This document shows positions 35,528 to 44,384 of a stretch of 64,000 nt of DNA, in pieces. Under the pieces are notes generated by a model, which ran no database searches, was not told where the DNA came from, and saw nothing but the letters and a program-made list of their open reading frames with translations. Position 1 is the first letter of the stretch. Each line of letters begins with the position of its first letter. The DNA is from Brevibacterium antiquum CNRZ 918 (lineage in GTDB: Bacteria > Actinomycetota > Actinomycetes > Actinomycetales > Brevibacteriaceae): contig NZ_FXZD01000001.1 of the NCBI RefSeq assembly GCF_900169145.1, positions 1 through 64,000 on the forward strand, in the 5' to 3' direction. The translations under genes were made by a program, and so were the position numbers.

Positions 35528-36751
35528 CTATTTGGCGTCGGATACCTGTTCGATGGGTACCTTCGTGTACTTCTCGTCCTTGTCCAAGTAGGTGGCCTCC
35601 AAATCAGGATTCATCAGGTGTCCCTGATCTGTGATTTCGGTCGGGAAGCCGTTGACCTTGTACTTGTCGTCGACCTTGCTCAGTGCGTCGGGCACGGCAG
35701 CACGGATCTTCTCGGGATCACTGGTAGTCCCCGCGACTTCCATTGCCTTGGCGATGATGGCGATACCCTGATAATTCAGCGCAGTCTCGCTGGTCGCCAC
35801 CTTCTTATCGCCGGCAACTTCCGCGAAACTCTTCATGAAGTCCTTGTTGCCGGGGTCGTCGTATTCCTTGACAGGAAGAACGCCGACGGAGTTCGTCAGG
35901 TTCTTGATCTTGGTCACGGTTGCCATCTCGTCGAGTTTTGCCTGGTCCATCACGAGGAAGCTGCCCTCGAAGCCCTGCTTCTTCGCCTCTTCCATGATCA
36001 GCGCGGTCGGCTGGGAAGGGCCACCGACGAAAATGCTGTCCGGCTTCTCAGACAGGGCCTTCGAGACTGGCCCAGCGAAGTCCGACACAGTGGCGTAGTC
36101 AACGCTGTTGTCTGCGCCGATTTTGCCGTCAGCCTTCTTCCACTCGTCCGTGATCGCCTTCGTCCACTGCTGACCGTACTCACTCTGCGTGCCGAGCAGC
36201 GCGAGCTTCTTGCCCCCGTGCTTCATTCCCTGTTCAGTGAACGGCTTGGCATAGGACTCGAAGTTCGGCGGAATCATCATCGTCAGCGGGTTATCGGACT
36301 GTACGATCGCAGGATCCGAGGTGTACGCGGAGATCATGAATTTGGACCGACCGTCGTTGATCTGCTGGATCGCTTTGATCGCGCCGGCGTTGGGGGAGAC
36401 GACAACGGGTGCTTTGTCCTGGTCAGCCAGTCGCTGGGCATTGCTGGCTGCGGTGGACGGCGCGTACTTGTCATCGAGGGACTTGAGCTCGATGGTGACC
36501 TTCTTCCCGTCGACCTCGAGTCCATCCTCGTTGAGATCATCGACTGCCATCTGGAGGCCCGTCTGGACATTCTCCCCGTAGGACGCGCCACCGCCGCTCA
36601 GGGGGCCGGTATAGCCGATGACGACCGAGCCGTCGCCGCCGGAGTCACCGCTTTCACCACCTCCACCGCAGGCGCCGAGAGCCAGTGCGAATGTGCTGAT
36701 GACGGCAGTGGCAAGCACAGGACGGCTCGCCCTTCGGGGGATTGAGGTCAT
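35528..36751 (-). CDS. livK: ABC transporter substrate-binding lipoprotein (LivK-type)
   Basis: Extracellular lipid-anchored receptor of the importer, 407 residues. A lipoprotein signal peptide ends at Cys28 within LALGACGG. A Gly/Ser/Asp linker follows, then a type I periplasmic-binding fold starting with VVIGYTGPLSGGGASYGENV (LivJ-like). Ligand cannot be predicted; the absence of dedicated enzymes nearby argues for an amino acid or amide. It starts at ATG 36751 with AAAGGAG upstream and is the first gene of the livKHMGF unit. It is divergent from a dehydrogenase-thiolase pair. Confidence 0.9.
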   Translation of the reverse strand: MTSIPRRASRPVLATAVISTFALALGACGGGGESGDSGGDGSVVIGYTGPLSGGGASYGENVQTGLQMAVDDLNEDGLEVDGKKVTIELKSLDDKYAPSTAASNAQRLADQDKAPVVVSPNAGAIKAIQQINDGRSKFMISAYTSDPAIVQSDNPLTMMIPPNFESYAKPFTEQGMKHGGKKLALLGTQSEYGQQWTKAITDEWKKADGKIGADNSVDYATVSDFAGPVSKALSEKPDSIFVGGPSQPTALIMEEAKKQGFEGSFLVMDQAKLDEMATVTKIKNLTNSVGVLPVKEYDDPGNKDFMKSFAEVAGDKKVATSETALNYQGIAIIAKAMEVAGTTSDPEKIRAAVPDALSKVDDKYKVNGFPTEITDQGHLMNPDLEATYLDKDEKYTKVPIEQVSDAK

Positions 36752-36775
36752 CTTTTCTCCTTTGAAAAGTGAAGC

Positions 36776-36794
36776 TGAGCAGCAGCGTTGCTCA
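36776..36794. promoter_or_regulatory. Candidate operator or 5'-UTR hairpin of livK
   Basis: TGAGCA and TGCTCA form perfect 6-base arms separated by 7 bases, 25 bases upstream of the livK start codon. It could be a repressor site or an mRNA stem near the ribosome binding site. Confidence 0.3.
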
Positions 36795-36832
36795 AGGTTG
36801 TCGGGATGCCTGAGCAGAACCCCGAAGCCAAT

Positions 36833-36851
36833 CTGAACGAATATTCGATTG
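36833..36851. promoter_or_regulatory. Candidate TetR-like operator
   Basis: The core CGAATATTCG is a perfect 10-bp palindrome, preceded by CTGAA. The string CTGAACGA recurs on the other strand at 37038-37045, nearer the dehydrogenase gene. Two copies of one half-site in a divergent promoter region suggest a shared regulator. Confidence 0.3.
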
Positions 36852-37142
36852 AGGCTTAGAGAGGAACTTATCCATCATCAAATGTGATGTCAATCTCAGT
36901 GTCGATATCTCTGGCAATTCTCTTTCCCGTCGTCGATGTTTGGTCTGGACTTAGTCTCCGTTCGGTCTGGTGTACCCCGTGTGGCGGCATCTGGCGAAGT
37001 CGGCCGGGATTCAAGATCCCAATTTCTGAGCAAACAATCGTTCAGTTACTTTTGTGGTCTATGGTGGAAGCTGCGGGAGGTGAGATCCAGGTCACTCTCG
37101 TCGCAGCCCAATCACGAACCATCACCTCGGAGGAAAATCGTC

Positions 37143-37886
37143 ATGACTCGGACAGCAATCGTCACTGGTGGCGGCCGCGGCATCGGAGCCGCCATCGCCC
37201 AGCGCCTGGCATCGGACGGAATGAACGTCGCGATCCTCGACATGGGCCCCACCGAAGACTCGGTCAGGGCTGTCGAATCTGCAGGTATGAAAGGGCTGGG
37301 GGTCGAGACTGATGTCTCTGACGAGGCTTCTGTCGAATCCGCCGTGAAGACTGTCGCAGAGACTCTCGGTGCTCCGACTGTCCTTGTCAACAACGCCGGC
37401 ATTCTCCGGGACAATCTGCTGTTCAAGATGACCCATGAGGAATTCCAGAAGGTCCTCTCTGTTCACCTCGGCGGAGCATTCCTGATGACAAAGGCCGTTC
37501 AGTCATACATGGTCGAAGCGAAATTCGGCCGCATCGTGTCGATGTCGTCGACATCCGCACAGGGCAACCGTGGTCAGACGAACTACTCTGCGGCCAAGGC
37601 AGGGATCCAGGGAATGACGAAGACGTGGTCGATCGAGCTCGGCAAGTTCGGTGTCACGGCCAATGCGATTGCACCCGGTCTCATCGAAACCGACATGACC
37701 AAAGCCACCGCTGAGCGGATGGGTGTGAATTATGAGGACTTCATCGCAGCGGGAGTCGGACAGATTCCCGTGGCGCGTACGGGAAAACCCGAAGACATTG
37801 CGCACACAGCCTCATTCCTCGCCTCCGAAGGGGCCGGCTTCGTCTCCGGGCAGGTCATCTACGTGGCCGGCGGACCGAAGGACTGA
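37143..37886 (+). CDS. Short-chain dehydrogenase/reductase, 3-oxoacyl reductase (FabG/PhaB)-like
   Basis: A classical SDR of 247 residues, NAD(P)-dependent. The cofactor motif TGGGRGIG is at residues 8-15, NNAG near 85, and the catalytic Ser-Tyr-Lys triad appears as SMSST followed by YSAAK. The C-terminal PEDIAHTASFLASEGAGFVSG pattern is FabG-like. The start ATG 37143 has GGAGG 9 bases upstream; longer upstream reading is not supported. With the thiolase that follows, acetoacetyl-CoA or 3-ketoacyl-CoA metabolism is likely. It could act in fatty acid oxidation or in reduction of acetoacetyl-CoA. Confidence 0.88.
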   Translation: MTRTAIVTGGGRGIGAAIAQRLASDGMNVAILDMGPTEDSVRAVESAGMKGLGVETDVSDEASVESAVKTVAETLGAPTVLVNNAGILRDNLLFKMTHEEFQKVLSVHLGGAFLMTKAVQSYMVEAKFGRIVSMSSTSAQGNRGQTNYSAAKAGIQGMTKTWSIELGKFGVTANAIAPGLIETDMTKATAERMGVNYEDFIAAGVGQIPVARTGKPEDIAHTASFLASEGAGFVSGQVIYVAGGPKD

Positions 37887-37961
37887 CCAGCAGCGAATTC
37901 TGGTTCCACCATCATCGCGGCGAACTCAGGTCCGGCGCATCTCACTGAAGAAAGGCACGTC

Positions 37962-39161
37962 ATGCGCGAAGCAGTCATCGTCTCCACCGCCAGAACTCCG
38001 ATCGGAAAGGCGTATAAAGGCGCGTTCAACAACACCCAGGCCCAGGAGCTGGCGGGCCATGCCATTTCCCACGCGGTCTCACGGGCTGGTCTGGAAGGCG
38101 GCGAGGTCGACGACGTCGTCCTCGGTGCAGCTCTCCAGCAGGGCAGTCAGTCCACCAATATCGCCCGCCAGGCGGCACTCCGAGCGGGACTTCCCACAAC
38201 CGTTCCCGGCATGACGATCGATCGTCAGTGCTCCTCAGGACTGATGGGAATCGCGACCGCAGCGAAGCAGATCCTCTTCGACGGTCAGGAGATTGCAGTC
38301 GGCGGCGGCGTCGAGTCGGTGTCGCTGGTGCAGAACGACAAGATGAACATGTACCGGGCGCAGGACCCGTGGCTGGTCGAACATGTTCCCGGAATCTACT
38401 ACCCGATGCTCGCCACCGCCGAGGTGGTTGCCGAGCGGTATGGCATCAGTCGTGAAGCGCAGGACGAATACTCGCTGTCCTCGCAGCAGAGGACCGCGGC
38501 TGCTCAGGAAGCCGGCCGGTTCAACGATGAGATCGTGGCCTTGCCGACGACGAAGATCGTCGTCGACAAGGAGACGAAGGAATCGTCGACCCAGCAGGTG
38601 ACTCTTGACCGCGACGAGGGGAACCGCCCATCGACGACTGTGGAGAGTTTGGCGGGTTTGAACCCTGTGCTCAAGCCCGGCGATGCATCAAAGGTTCCGA
38701 GCATCACCGCGGGCAACGCCTCACAACTGTCTGACGGTGCTTCTGCGTCGGTGCTGATGTCGGGTGATGAGGCGAGTCGGCGCGGTCTGGAACCGCTGGG
38801 CATCTATCGGGGAATGGCCGTGGCCGGCTGTGATCCTGACGAAATGGGGATCGGGCCCGTCTTTGCGATTCCGAAGCTGCTCAAGGCGCAGGGACTCTCG
38901 ATCGATGACATCGGGCTGTGGGAGCTCAACGAAGCATTCGCCGTGCAGGCTCTCTACTGCCGTGAGCGTTTGGGGATTGATCCTGAGAAGTACAACGTCG
39001 ACGGTGGAGGTATTTCGGTCGGTCACCCTTATGGAATGACCGGTGCTCGTCTTGTCGGCCATGCCCTCATCGAGGGGCGTCGCCGCGGAGTCAAGTATGT
39101 CGTCGTCACTATGTGTATTGGCGGCGGGCAGGGCGCCGCAGGACTCTTCGAGATCTGCTGA
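37962..39161 (+). CDS. Acetyl-CoA C-acyltransferase (thiolase)
   Basis: Condenses or cleaves acyl-CoA and acetyl-CoA. It has the nucleophilic Cys90 in DRQCSSGL, the NEAFAVQAL block, the active His in [15 protein letters not shown] and the second Cys in [11 protein letters not shown]. At 399 residues it is complete. It lies 75 bases after the SDR gene and has its own ribosome binding site (GAAAGG), so the two probably form one unit. Its chain-length preference is not visible. The divergent livK promoter may share regulation. Confidence 0.92.
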   Translation: MREAVIVSTARTPIGKAYKGAFNNTQAQELAGHAISHAVSRAGLEGGEVDDVVLGAALQQGSQSTNIARQAALRAGLPTTVPGMTIDRQCSSGLMGIATAAKQILFDGQEIAVGGGVESVSLVQNDKMNMYRAQDPWLVEHVPGIYYPMLATAEVVAERYGISREAQDEYSLSSQQRTAAAQEAGRFNDEIVALPTTKIVVDKETKESSTQQVTLDRDEGNRPSTTVESLAGLNPVLKPGDASKVPSITAGNASQLSDGASASVLMSGDEASRRGLEPLGIYRGMAVAGCDPDEMGIGPVFAIPKLLKAQGLSIDDIGLWELNEAFAVQALYCRERLGIDPEKYNVDGGGISVGHPYGMTGARLVGHALIEGRRRGVKYVVVTMCIGGGQGAAGLFEIC

Positions 39162-39205
39162 GCCAGTATCGCTGGCTGAAACTTCTGAGGCTGTTGTCAC
39201 AACAG
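39161..39205. terminator. Weak hairpins between thiolase and HNH genes
   Basis: Two small stems, AGCCAG/CTGGCT (39161-39166, 39172-39177) and CTGTT/AACAG (39191-39205), occupy the 58-base gap between convergent genes. Neither has a T-run. Confidence 0.3.
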
Positions 39206-39219
39206 AGTCGGCTGCGCCA

Positions 39220-41787
39220 TCAGAAGGGTGGCTGTTCACCCGAGTCCCAGAACCACAGTTTCGCGTTCTGCTCGGGTTGGCGAGAGAAGGGGTCGACGTA
39301 TTCGACCCATCCGGGGCACTGATTGCCTCCGGCGGGATCAGTCGTCGACTGTGCAGTTTCTGACTGTACGGTCGACGGTTTTTCTTCTGCCTTCGCCTGT
39401 TTCCTCTGTCGTTCCTTCTTACTCAGGACCGCCTCCGTGCCAGAAGGGACAGCCTCCGTGCCAGAAGGGGCAGCTCCCGCCGGGGACGGTGCAGTCGGGG
39501 GCACAACCGTCGGTGGTGCAGTCGGCGGTTCAGTCGGTGGGGGAGCTGTCGGTTGGGGAGCAGTCGGTTGGGGCGGTGGTGTAGCGAAATACTTGAGGAA
39601 GAGTTTGGCGTGCTCGACGTTGATCGGGTTGTCGGGTGGCATGACCTCGGTGGTGATTCCGTGTTTGAAGGTGTATTCGAGTCGCCCGGGTTCGGTCATT
39701 CTGACTGAGAACTTCCGGTCTGTCTTCGCCTGGTGATGTTGCTTGCAGAGATGATGAAGGTTTCCGAATCGAGTGGCCCCGCCGCTTTCTGGGCTGTCGT
39801 GGTCGAAGGGAATGATGTGATCGACCTCGGTAGCCTCGGCACGACGGATGCATCCGGGCATGGTGCAGTTCATCCACTGCGCAGCGAGGGGCTGGCGAAT
39901 GCTGTTGGGGATCGTATAGCTGGTGGCCTTCGCATCGAGGGGCGTGCCGGTCGCAGGGTCCGTGAGGATTCTTGTCCAGGTCGATGCATATCCGGCAAGC
40001 CTGCGCGCCATGTCGGCTGGAAGAGGGGAACCGTCCGGAAGCATTCCGGCCAAATCGCATACATCTGCGTCGGCCCACTGCTTGTCAGCCGTGTTTGCTG
40101 ATGATGCCGTTGTCCACGCCGCCGCCTCCGCCTTTCCGTTTGTCCCTGTTTCTTCTTCAGCCTCTGCCGTTGGGCCTTCTGAGTGCGTTTCTGTCTCGGG
40201 TGCCCGGACAGCTGCTGTGCTCGCATCGTCACCTGAGGTGCGGAGGAATTGGCTGAGCAGCGTGAACATAGGGACGGTGATCGTCGTCCGAGCCTGATGG
40301 GAGAGCCAATATTCATGGGTGGGCATGTCGAGGAGGACCTCGTAGCTGACTGCGCACGATGACCCGTCATCCGGGGGCGAAGAACCAGTGCCGAATGGTG
40401 CATGGGGGTCCGACCCCGGCGGTCGGGAGGCTGTACCGGGAGCTGGTCGGCTGTTCTTCAGCGCTTCGAAGAACCGTGGGTCGCGCAACCAGTAGTCGGG
40501 CGCAGCCTGCCCCTGCCCTTCTGCGTCGGCCGCTGCTGAAGCCTCGTCGCCCATTTGGCCGAAGGTTCGTTCGATGTAATCGAGCAGAGATTCCTCGGGA
40601 GACATGGGGACACCGTCAGGTCCCGCGAACAGACCATCGATTGGGAAGTCGGTGCTCGACGTGTCGCCCGTTGTGGTGTTGTTGCTGGTGATCCGAAGTT
40701 TCAGCTGTGGTCGGGTGCGAGTGAATATGTCGAGCATGAGCGCATCGATGCCGCGATCGTCGTCGAATGACTCCCCGGGCATGAGCTGGTCGCCGAATGC
40801 AGCAGTGTTTCCCTTGTAGACGGCTCGAGCGAATGCTTCGACCCTTCTATAGCAGGCGTGGAGTTCTGGGGCCGGACCGGTGAGGGTGAGGTAAGCGGTC
40901 CCGTCGTCACCCGTGCTGATGTCGACCCGGCGGCGGACTGCGACCTTCTCAAGCGTCTCCTCTGCTGGTTGGGTCGCTGCGATCTTCAGCGTCAGAGAGC
41001 GTTTGAACGTTTCGATTGTGATGTCTGCACGCCTGTCGGCCAAATAGTCATCAATGCTCGGTAGGTATCTGAACGCGACGTCCCTGCAGCGACGGGTCAC
41101 GAATGCCACATGTTCAATGGTGAAGTCGCCGTCGCTGCACCGCTGGTGGAACTTCGGAAGCCCGTGTACCAGTGTCATCGCAGAGGTGATGTGCTTATAG
41201 GCTCCAGACGTGGTGGCACCGAGAAGCGCCGAGTACTCGCTGATGTCTTCAGCCCAAGCGTATTGATGTGTCCAACCGTTGAACGTCGACGTGGGGCTGA
41301 ATGCAGGGAAGTCCGGCAGCTGCTCGGGGTGTTCTCGAGCCTCCCGCTGTTCACGGCGCATCCTTCGCCCCGCTCCGCGGTCCTTCTTGCGGCTCGAGGT
41401 GGGAGTGTGCCCGCCTATGGGCGCAGCAGTCTCGTGATCGGCGTTCTCACCGTAACCAGCGCTGTCGCTGGTACTCGTGGCCGAAGTGCCGTTGCGTCGT
41501 TTGCGGCCGCTGCGTCGGCGCACGGTCTCCGCAAGTGGTGCGAAGTCGTATGGAATCGTCAGGTCAGGTCCGGCAAGGCCGAGGTAATGCGCAACCTCTC
41601 GGACGAAGATGCCGCTGGTTGCGTCCAGAGCCGCAAACTGTGCCTGGTCGCTGCACGCGTAGACAGCTGACAGATCGTTGAATGGCGAATCTTCGTCGAT
41701 ATCGAGGCAACGGCCGCTGAAGGCTGACGAGCGCGAGCCGTCCGAGCGCACACGGTAGTGCGAACTGTCGTCGTTCATGTGCTTCAT
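39220..41787 (-). CDS. DUF222 / HNH endonuclease-like protein
   Basis: An 855-residue protein of a family that is expanded in actinobacteria, including the REP13E12 repeats of M. tuberculosis. The DUF222-like region spans roughly residues 190-620. The HNH fold near residues 690-735 has CTMPGC, EVDHIIPFDHD and NLHHLCKQHHQAKT, so metal-binding His and Cys residues are intact. The C-terminal 110 residues are low complexity (runs of Pro, Thr and Ala, and repeated PSGTEAV). I start at ATG 41787, where GGAGAGGAGG precedes; the frame is open further upstream. The biological role of this family is poorly defined. The gene stands alone, with an AT-rich region upstream. Confidence 0.8.
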   Translation of the reverse strand: MKHMNDDSSHYRVRSDGSRSSAFSGRCLDIDEDSPFNDLSAVYACSDQAQFAALDATSGIFVREVAHYLGLAGPDLTIPYDFAPLAETVRRRSGRKRRNGTSATSTSDSAGYGENADHETAAPIGGHTPTSSRKKDRGAGRRMRREQREAREHPEQLPDFPAFSPTSTFNGWTHQYAWAEDISEYSALLGATTSGAYKHITSAMTLVHGLPKFHQRCSDGDFTIEHVAFVTRRCRDVAFRYLPSIDDYLADRRADITIETFKRSLTLKIAATQPAEETLEKVAVRRRVDISTGDDGTAYLTLTGPAPELHACYRRVEAFARAVYKGNTAAFGDQLMPGESFDDDRGIDALMLDIFTRTRPQLKLRITSNNTTTGDTSSTDFPIDGLFAGPDGVPMSPEESLLDYIERTFGQMGDEASAAADAEGQGQAAPDYWLRDPRFFEALKNSRPAPGTASRPPGSDPHAPFGTGSSPPDDGSSCAVSYEVLLDMPTHEYWLSHQARTTITVPMFTLLSQFLRTSGDDASTAAVRAPETETHSEGPTAEAEEETGTNGKAEAAAWTTASSANTADKQWADADVCDLAGMLPDGSPLPADMARRLAGYASTWTRILTDPATGTPLDAKATSYTIPNSIRQPLAAQWMNCTMPGCIRRAEATEVDHIIPFDHDSPESGGATRFGNLHHLCKQHHQAKTDRKFSVRMTEPGRLEYTFKHGITTEVMPPDNPINVEHAKLFLKYFATPPPQPTAPQPTAPPPTEPPTAPPTVVPPTAPSPAGAAPSGTEAVPSGTEAVLSKKERQRKQAKAEEKPSTVQSETAQSTTDPAGGNQCPGWVEYVDPFSRQPEQNAKLWFWDSGEQPPF

Positions 41788-41847
41788 CGCGTTGCCTCCT
41801 CTCCACCGCTTCGTGGAGTCTGTTTGATGGCGCGAGCAACTATTCAA

Positions 41848-41853
41848 AGTATA
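41848..41853 (-). promoter_or_regulatory. Candidate -10 element of the HNH gene
   Basis: TATACT on the - strand lies about 60 bases before the start codon within an unusually AT-rich stretch (41840-41950). A TATTCGAATA palindrome (41881-41890) lies just upstream and could be an operator. Confidence 0.35.
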
Positions 41854-42049
41854 ACTAAGAATAGAACTGAAGGCTATAGATATTCGAATAACAGAGGGAA
41901 ATCGATGATTTTATAATAGATCAGAGGAATATTTTGATCATCAGGACACAGGATGGAAGTCCATGTAGCCTCTAGCATGATCAAATATCGTCTTTGTTGT
42001 CATATGATCTCATCCGCCACTGACATGAGGAGGAGAGCCAGCGATTCGT

Positions 42050-42055
42050 TAGACT
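42050..42055 (+). promoter_or_regulatory. Candidate -10 element of the MATE gene, near-leaderless
   Basis: TAGACT ends 6 bases before GTG 42062, so transcription should start at or very near the start codon. No Shine-Dalgarno site sits at normal spacing (the AGGAGGAGAG run at about 42028-42037 is too far upstream), which fits a leaderless message. Confidence 0.4.
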
Positions 42056-42061
42056 CGATCC

Positions 42062-43378
42062 GTGGCAGCGATCGACAAAGACATTCTCCGTTTGGCACTT
42101 CCGGCCCTCGGAGCGCTGATTGCCGAACCCATATTCCTACTCTCCGACACGGCCATGGTCGGCCATCTTGGTGCTGGTGCTCTGGGATCGTTGGCGATCG
42201 CGTCGACAATTCTGCAGACCGTCCTCGGACTGATGATCTTCCTCGCCTACGCCACCACGCCAAGGGTCGCCAGGCGCATGGGTGCGGGAGACCGCCCCGG
42301 CGCCATTAACGCGGGCTTCGACGGGATCTGGCTCGCTCTGTGCACCTCGGTCGTGCTGCTGGCCATCGGACTGCCTCTGCTCAAGCAGCTGATCGCCGCT
42401 TTCGGGCCCGGTGCCGACATCGCTGCGGGTGCGCACTCCTATCTCGCCATTTCCTGGTGGGGCCTGCCCTTCATGCTCGTCGTCATCGCCGCCACCGGGC
42501 TCCTGCGCGGGCTTCAGGACACGCGCACACCTCTCTTGGTGGCGGCAATCGGATGCATCGCCAACATCGGACTGAATGCGTTCTTCATCTACGGCCTCGA
42601 TATGGGGGTCGCAGGCTCGGCTCTGGGGACGGTCATCGCCCAAGCGGGGATGTGCTCCGTCTACGTAGCGATCTCGATCAGGGCGGCACGACGATTCCAC
42701 GCCACATTCCGGCCAGACTGGGCGGGGGTGCTCTCCTCGGCGAAGACCTCCGGGTGGCTGTTGGTGCGCAATGCCTCCCTGCGCGCGGCTCTGATCATCC
42801 TCGTCTTCCTCGCCACGGCTATGGGAACGGCCGAACTCGCCGCGATCCAAGTCGCACAGAGCATCTTCTTCTCCCTCGCGCTCGCCCTCGACTCACTGGC
42901 CATTGCCGGTCAGGCCTTGATCGGACTGCAGTTGGGCGCGCGCAAGGTCGAGGCAGTGGCCGCGATCAACCGCAGGCTGTGTCTGTGGGGCATCGTCTTC
43001 GGGATCGTCGTCGGTCTCATTCTCCTAGCTGGTGCCGGAATCATCCCCCGCGGCTTCTCTTCGGACCCGGAGGTCGTCGCACTGATGACGAGTCTGCTGC
43101 CCGTGCTCGCCCTGAGCATGCCCATCGCCGGCTATGTCTTCGTCCTCGACGGAGTCCTCATGGGCGCCGAGGACGCCAGGTATCTTGCTCTGGCACAATT
43201 GGCTGCTGTGAGCGGATATGCGATTCTGCTGATTCCGGTTGTCCTCTATTGGCCCGGTGCTCTGGGGCTATGGGCCGCGTTCTGCATCGGCTTCGTCGGT
43301 CTCCGGGCCCTGACATTGGGATGGCGCGTGCGCAACCGCAGATGGATCGCTCGTGCGGTCGAGAAAGGAACCTCATGA
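42062..43378 (+). CDS. MATE-family efflux transporter, DinF-like
   Basis: A 438-residue polytopic protein with about 12 hydrophobic segments in two halves. The N-terminal MATE block (LALPALGALIAEPIFLLSDT then GHLGAGALG) is clear. MATE carriers export cationic drugs or metabolites using Na+ or H+ gradients; this one falls with the DinF group by the first-segment pattern. The start is GTG 42062. Its stop overlaps a GNAT acetyltransferase (ATGA), which suggests a joint detoxification role, as inference. Substrate is unknown. Confidence 0.88.
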   Translation: MAAIDKDILRLALPALGALIAEPIFLLSDTAMVGHLGAGALGSLAIASTILQTVLGLMIFLAYATTPRVARRMGAGDRPGAINAGFDGIWLALCTSVVLLAIGLPLLKQLIAAFGPGADIAAGAHSYLAISWWGLPFMLVVIAATGLLRGLQDTRTPLLVAAIGCIANIGLNAFFIYGLDMGVAGSALGTVIAQAGMCSVYVAISIRAARRFHATFRPDWAGVLSSAKTSGWLLVRNASLRAALIILVFLATAMGTAELAAIQVAQSIFFSLALALDSLAIAGQALIGLQLGARKVEAVAAINRRLCLWGIVFGIVVGLILLAGAGIIPRGFSSDPEVVALMTSLLPVLALSMPIAGYVFVLDGVLMGAEDARYLALAQLAAVSGYAILLIPVVLYWPGALGLWAAFCIGFVGLRALTLGWRVRNRRWIARAVEKGTS

Positions 43379-44139
43379 ACGAACGTCAGAACCAGGATTC
43401 CGCCGAGGTGGGTCGACGGGCCGAACTCAGATCACGGATCCGCCCGCTGAGTGACGAGACCCCGGACGAGGTGTTCCTGCCCTTCCTCGAGCTGTGCTTC
43501 AACTGGTCGATGGACAAGCCTCGAGTCGAGCTCGACGAGCTCCTCAAGCGCGACGATGCCGCCTTCTACTTCAAGGACTGGGGCCGTAGCGGCGACATCG
43601 CAGTGGCAGCACATGCCGTGGAACCCGATGCCGAAGACAGCAGCGATGCGGCGACAGCTGCAAAAGACGCATTCGGCGACAGCTCACGCGTCGAGAAGGC
43701 CTCCTCCGCCGAAGATTCGGCCCCGGACATCGTCGGTCTCGCGTGGCTGCGTCTGGCTGCGGTCGATGCCGTGGTCACAAGCTCGAGTCACGACACTGCA
43801 CCTGGTGACGTCGCTGCGGTAGGCGAGCCCACCACCGCAGGCGAGCCCACCACCGCAGGCGAGAAGCCCACAGCGGAGGGGTCCCAGTTCGCCGGGTATG
43901 GCTGGGTGGCGGCAGGCATTCCCGAGCTGTCGTTGGCTGTCCTGCCCGACCATCAGTCTCAGGGCATCGGCGGCATGCTCCTCGACGCAGTGTGCACATT
44001 GGCCAGGATGAGCGGGTTTCCCGCCGTCAGCCTCTCGGTCGAGTACGGAAACGGGGCAGCACGCCTCTACCAGGACCGAGGCTTCGCTGCTGTCGGACGC
44101 AGTGGGGACTCCGACATCCTCGTCAAGTCGCTCAAATAG
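43375..44139 (+). CDS. GNAT-family N-acetyltransferase with low-complexity insertions
   Basis: A 254-residue protein. The acetyl-CoA-binding motif A is near residues 182-200 (VLPDHQSQGIGGMLLDAV), with the C-terminal GNGAARLYQDRGFAAVGR block completing the GNAT fold. Two disordered stretches interrupt the N-terminal strands. One is at about 83-115, rich in Asp, Ser and Ala. The other is at about 133-166 and contains a GEPTTA repeat encoded by two identical 18-base units (43821-43856). The gene overlaps the MATE gene by 4 bases. Substrate is unknown. Flanking strands (VGLAWLRL, YGWVAAGIP) suggest the core still folds. Confidence 0.8.
   Translation: MNERQNQDSAEVGRRAELRSRIRPLSDETPDEVFLPFLELCFNWSMDKPRVELDELLKRDDAAFYFKDWGRSGDIAVAAHAVEPDAEDSSDAATAAKDAFGDSSRVEKASSAEDSAPDIVGLAWLRLAAVDAVVTSSSHDTAPGDVAAVGEPTTAGEPTTAGEKPTAEGSQFAGYGWVAAGIPELSLAVLPDHQSQGIGGMLLDAVCTLARMSGFPAVSLSVEYGNGAARLYQDRGFAAVGRSGDSDILVKSLK
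43821..43856 (+). repeat. Two-copy 18-base coding repeat in the GNAT gene
   Basis: The unit AGGCGAGCCCACCACCGC occurs twice in direct succession and encodes GEPTTA. A third partial copy continues after it. Confidence 0.75.
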
Positions 44140-44384
44140 CTGAGGGGGCTCGCGCAGCGCTTCTTCGTGCAGCTATGGGCCGATAGCCACGCTGAGATCA
44201 CGGCGTTCATCAGCTCGGGCACTCGCGTGAAGTCCTCATCTCGGACCGTGAACGGCTTCACTGTCAGGCCAGTGCTTCACTATTCTGGATCAGAGCATGA
44301 CGAGACGCAGATGACCGTGATAGAGCTGAACCACGGGCATGAAGCACGTCACCCGAATGATTGACAATGATGAGGAGAACGCCA

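Larger units (their letters stand above)
36752..37142. other. Divergent regulatory region livK / SDR-thiolase
   Basis: About 390 bases without a gene, AT-richer than neighbours. It contains an inverted repeat TGAGCA/TGCTCA at 36776-36794 just upstream of livK, a 10-bp palindrome CGAATATTCG at 36838-36847, and a related CTGAACGA element on the opposite strand within 37026-37045. These are plausible repressor sites, but no regulator gene is adjacent. Confidence 0.5.

Noticed and set aside
39220-41787. Composite mobile element or REP13E12-type repeat around the HNH gene
   Set aside because: No terminal inverted repeats or target duplication could be seen in the flanks; only the gene family resemblance remains.
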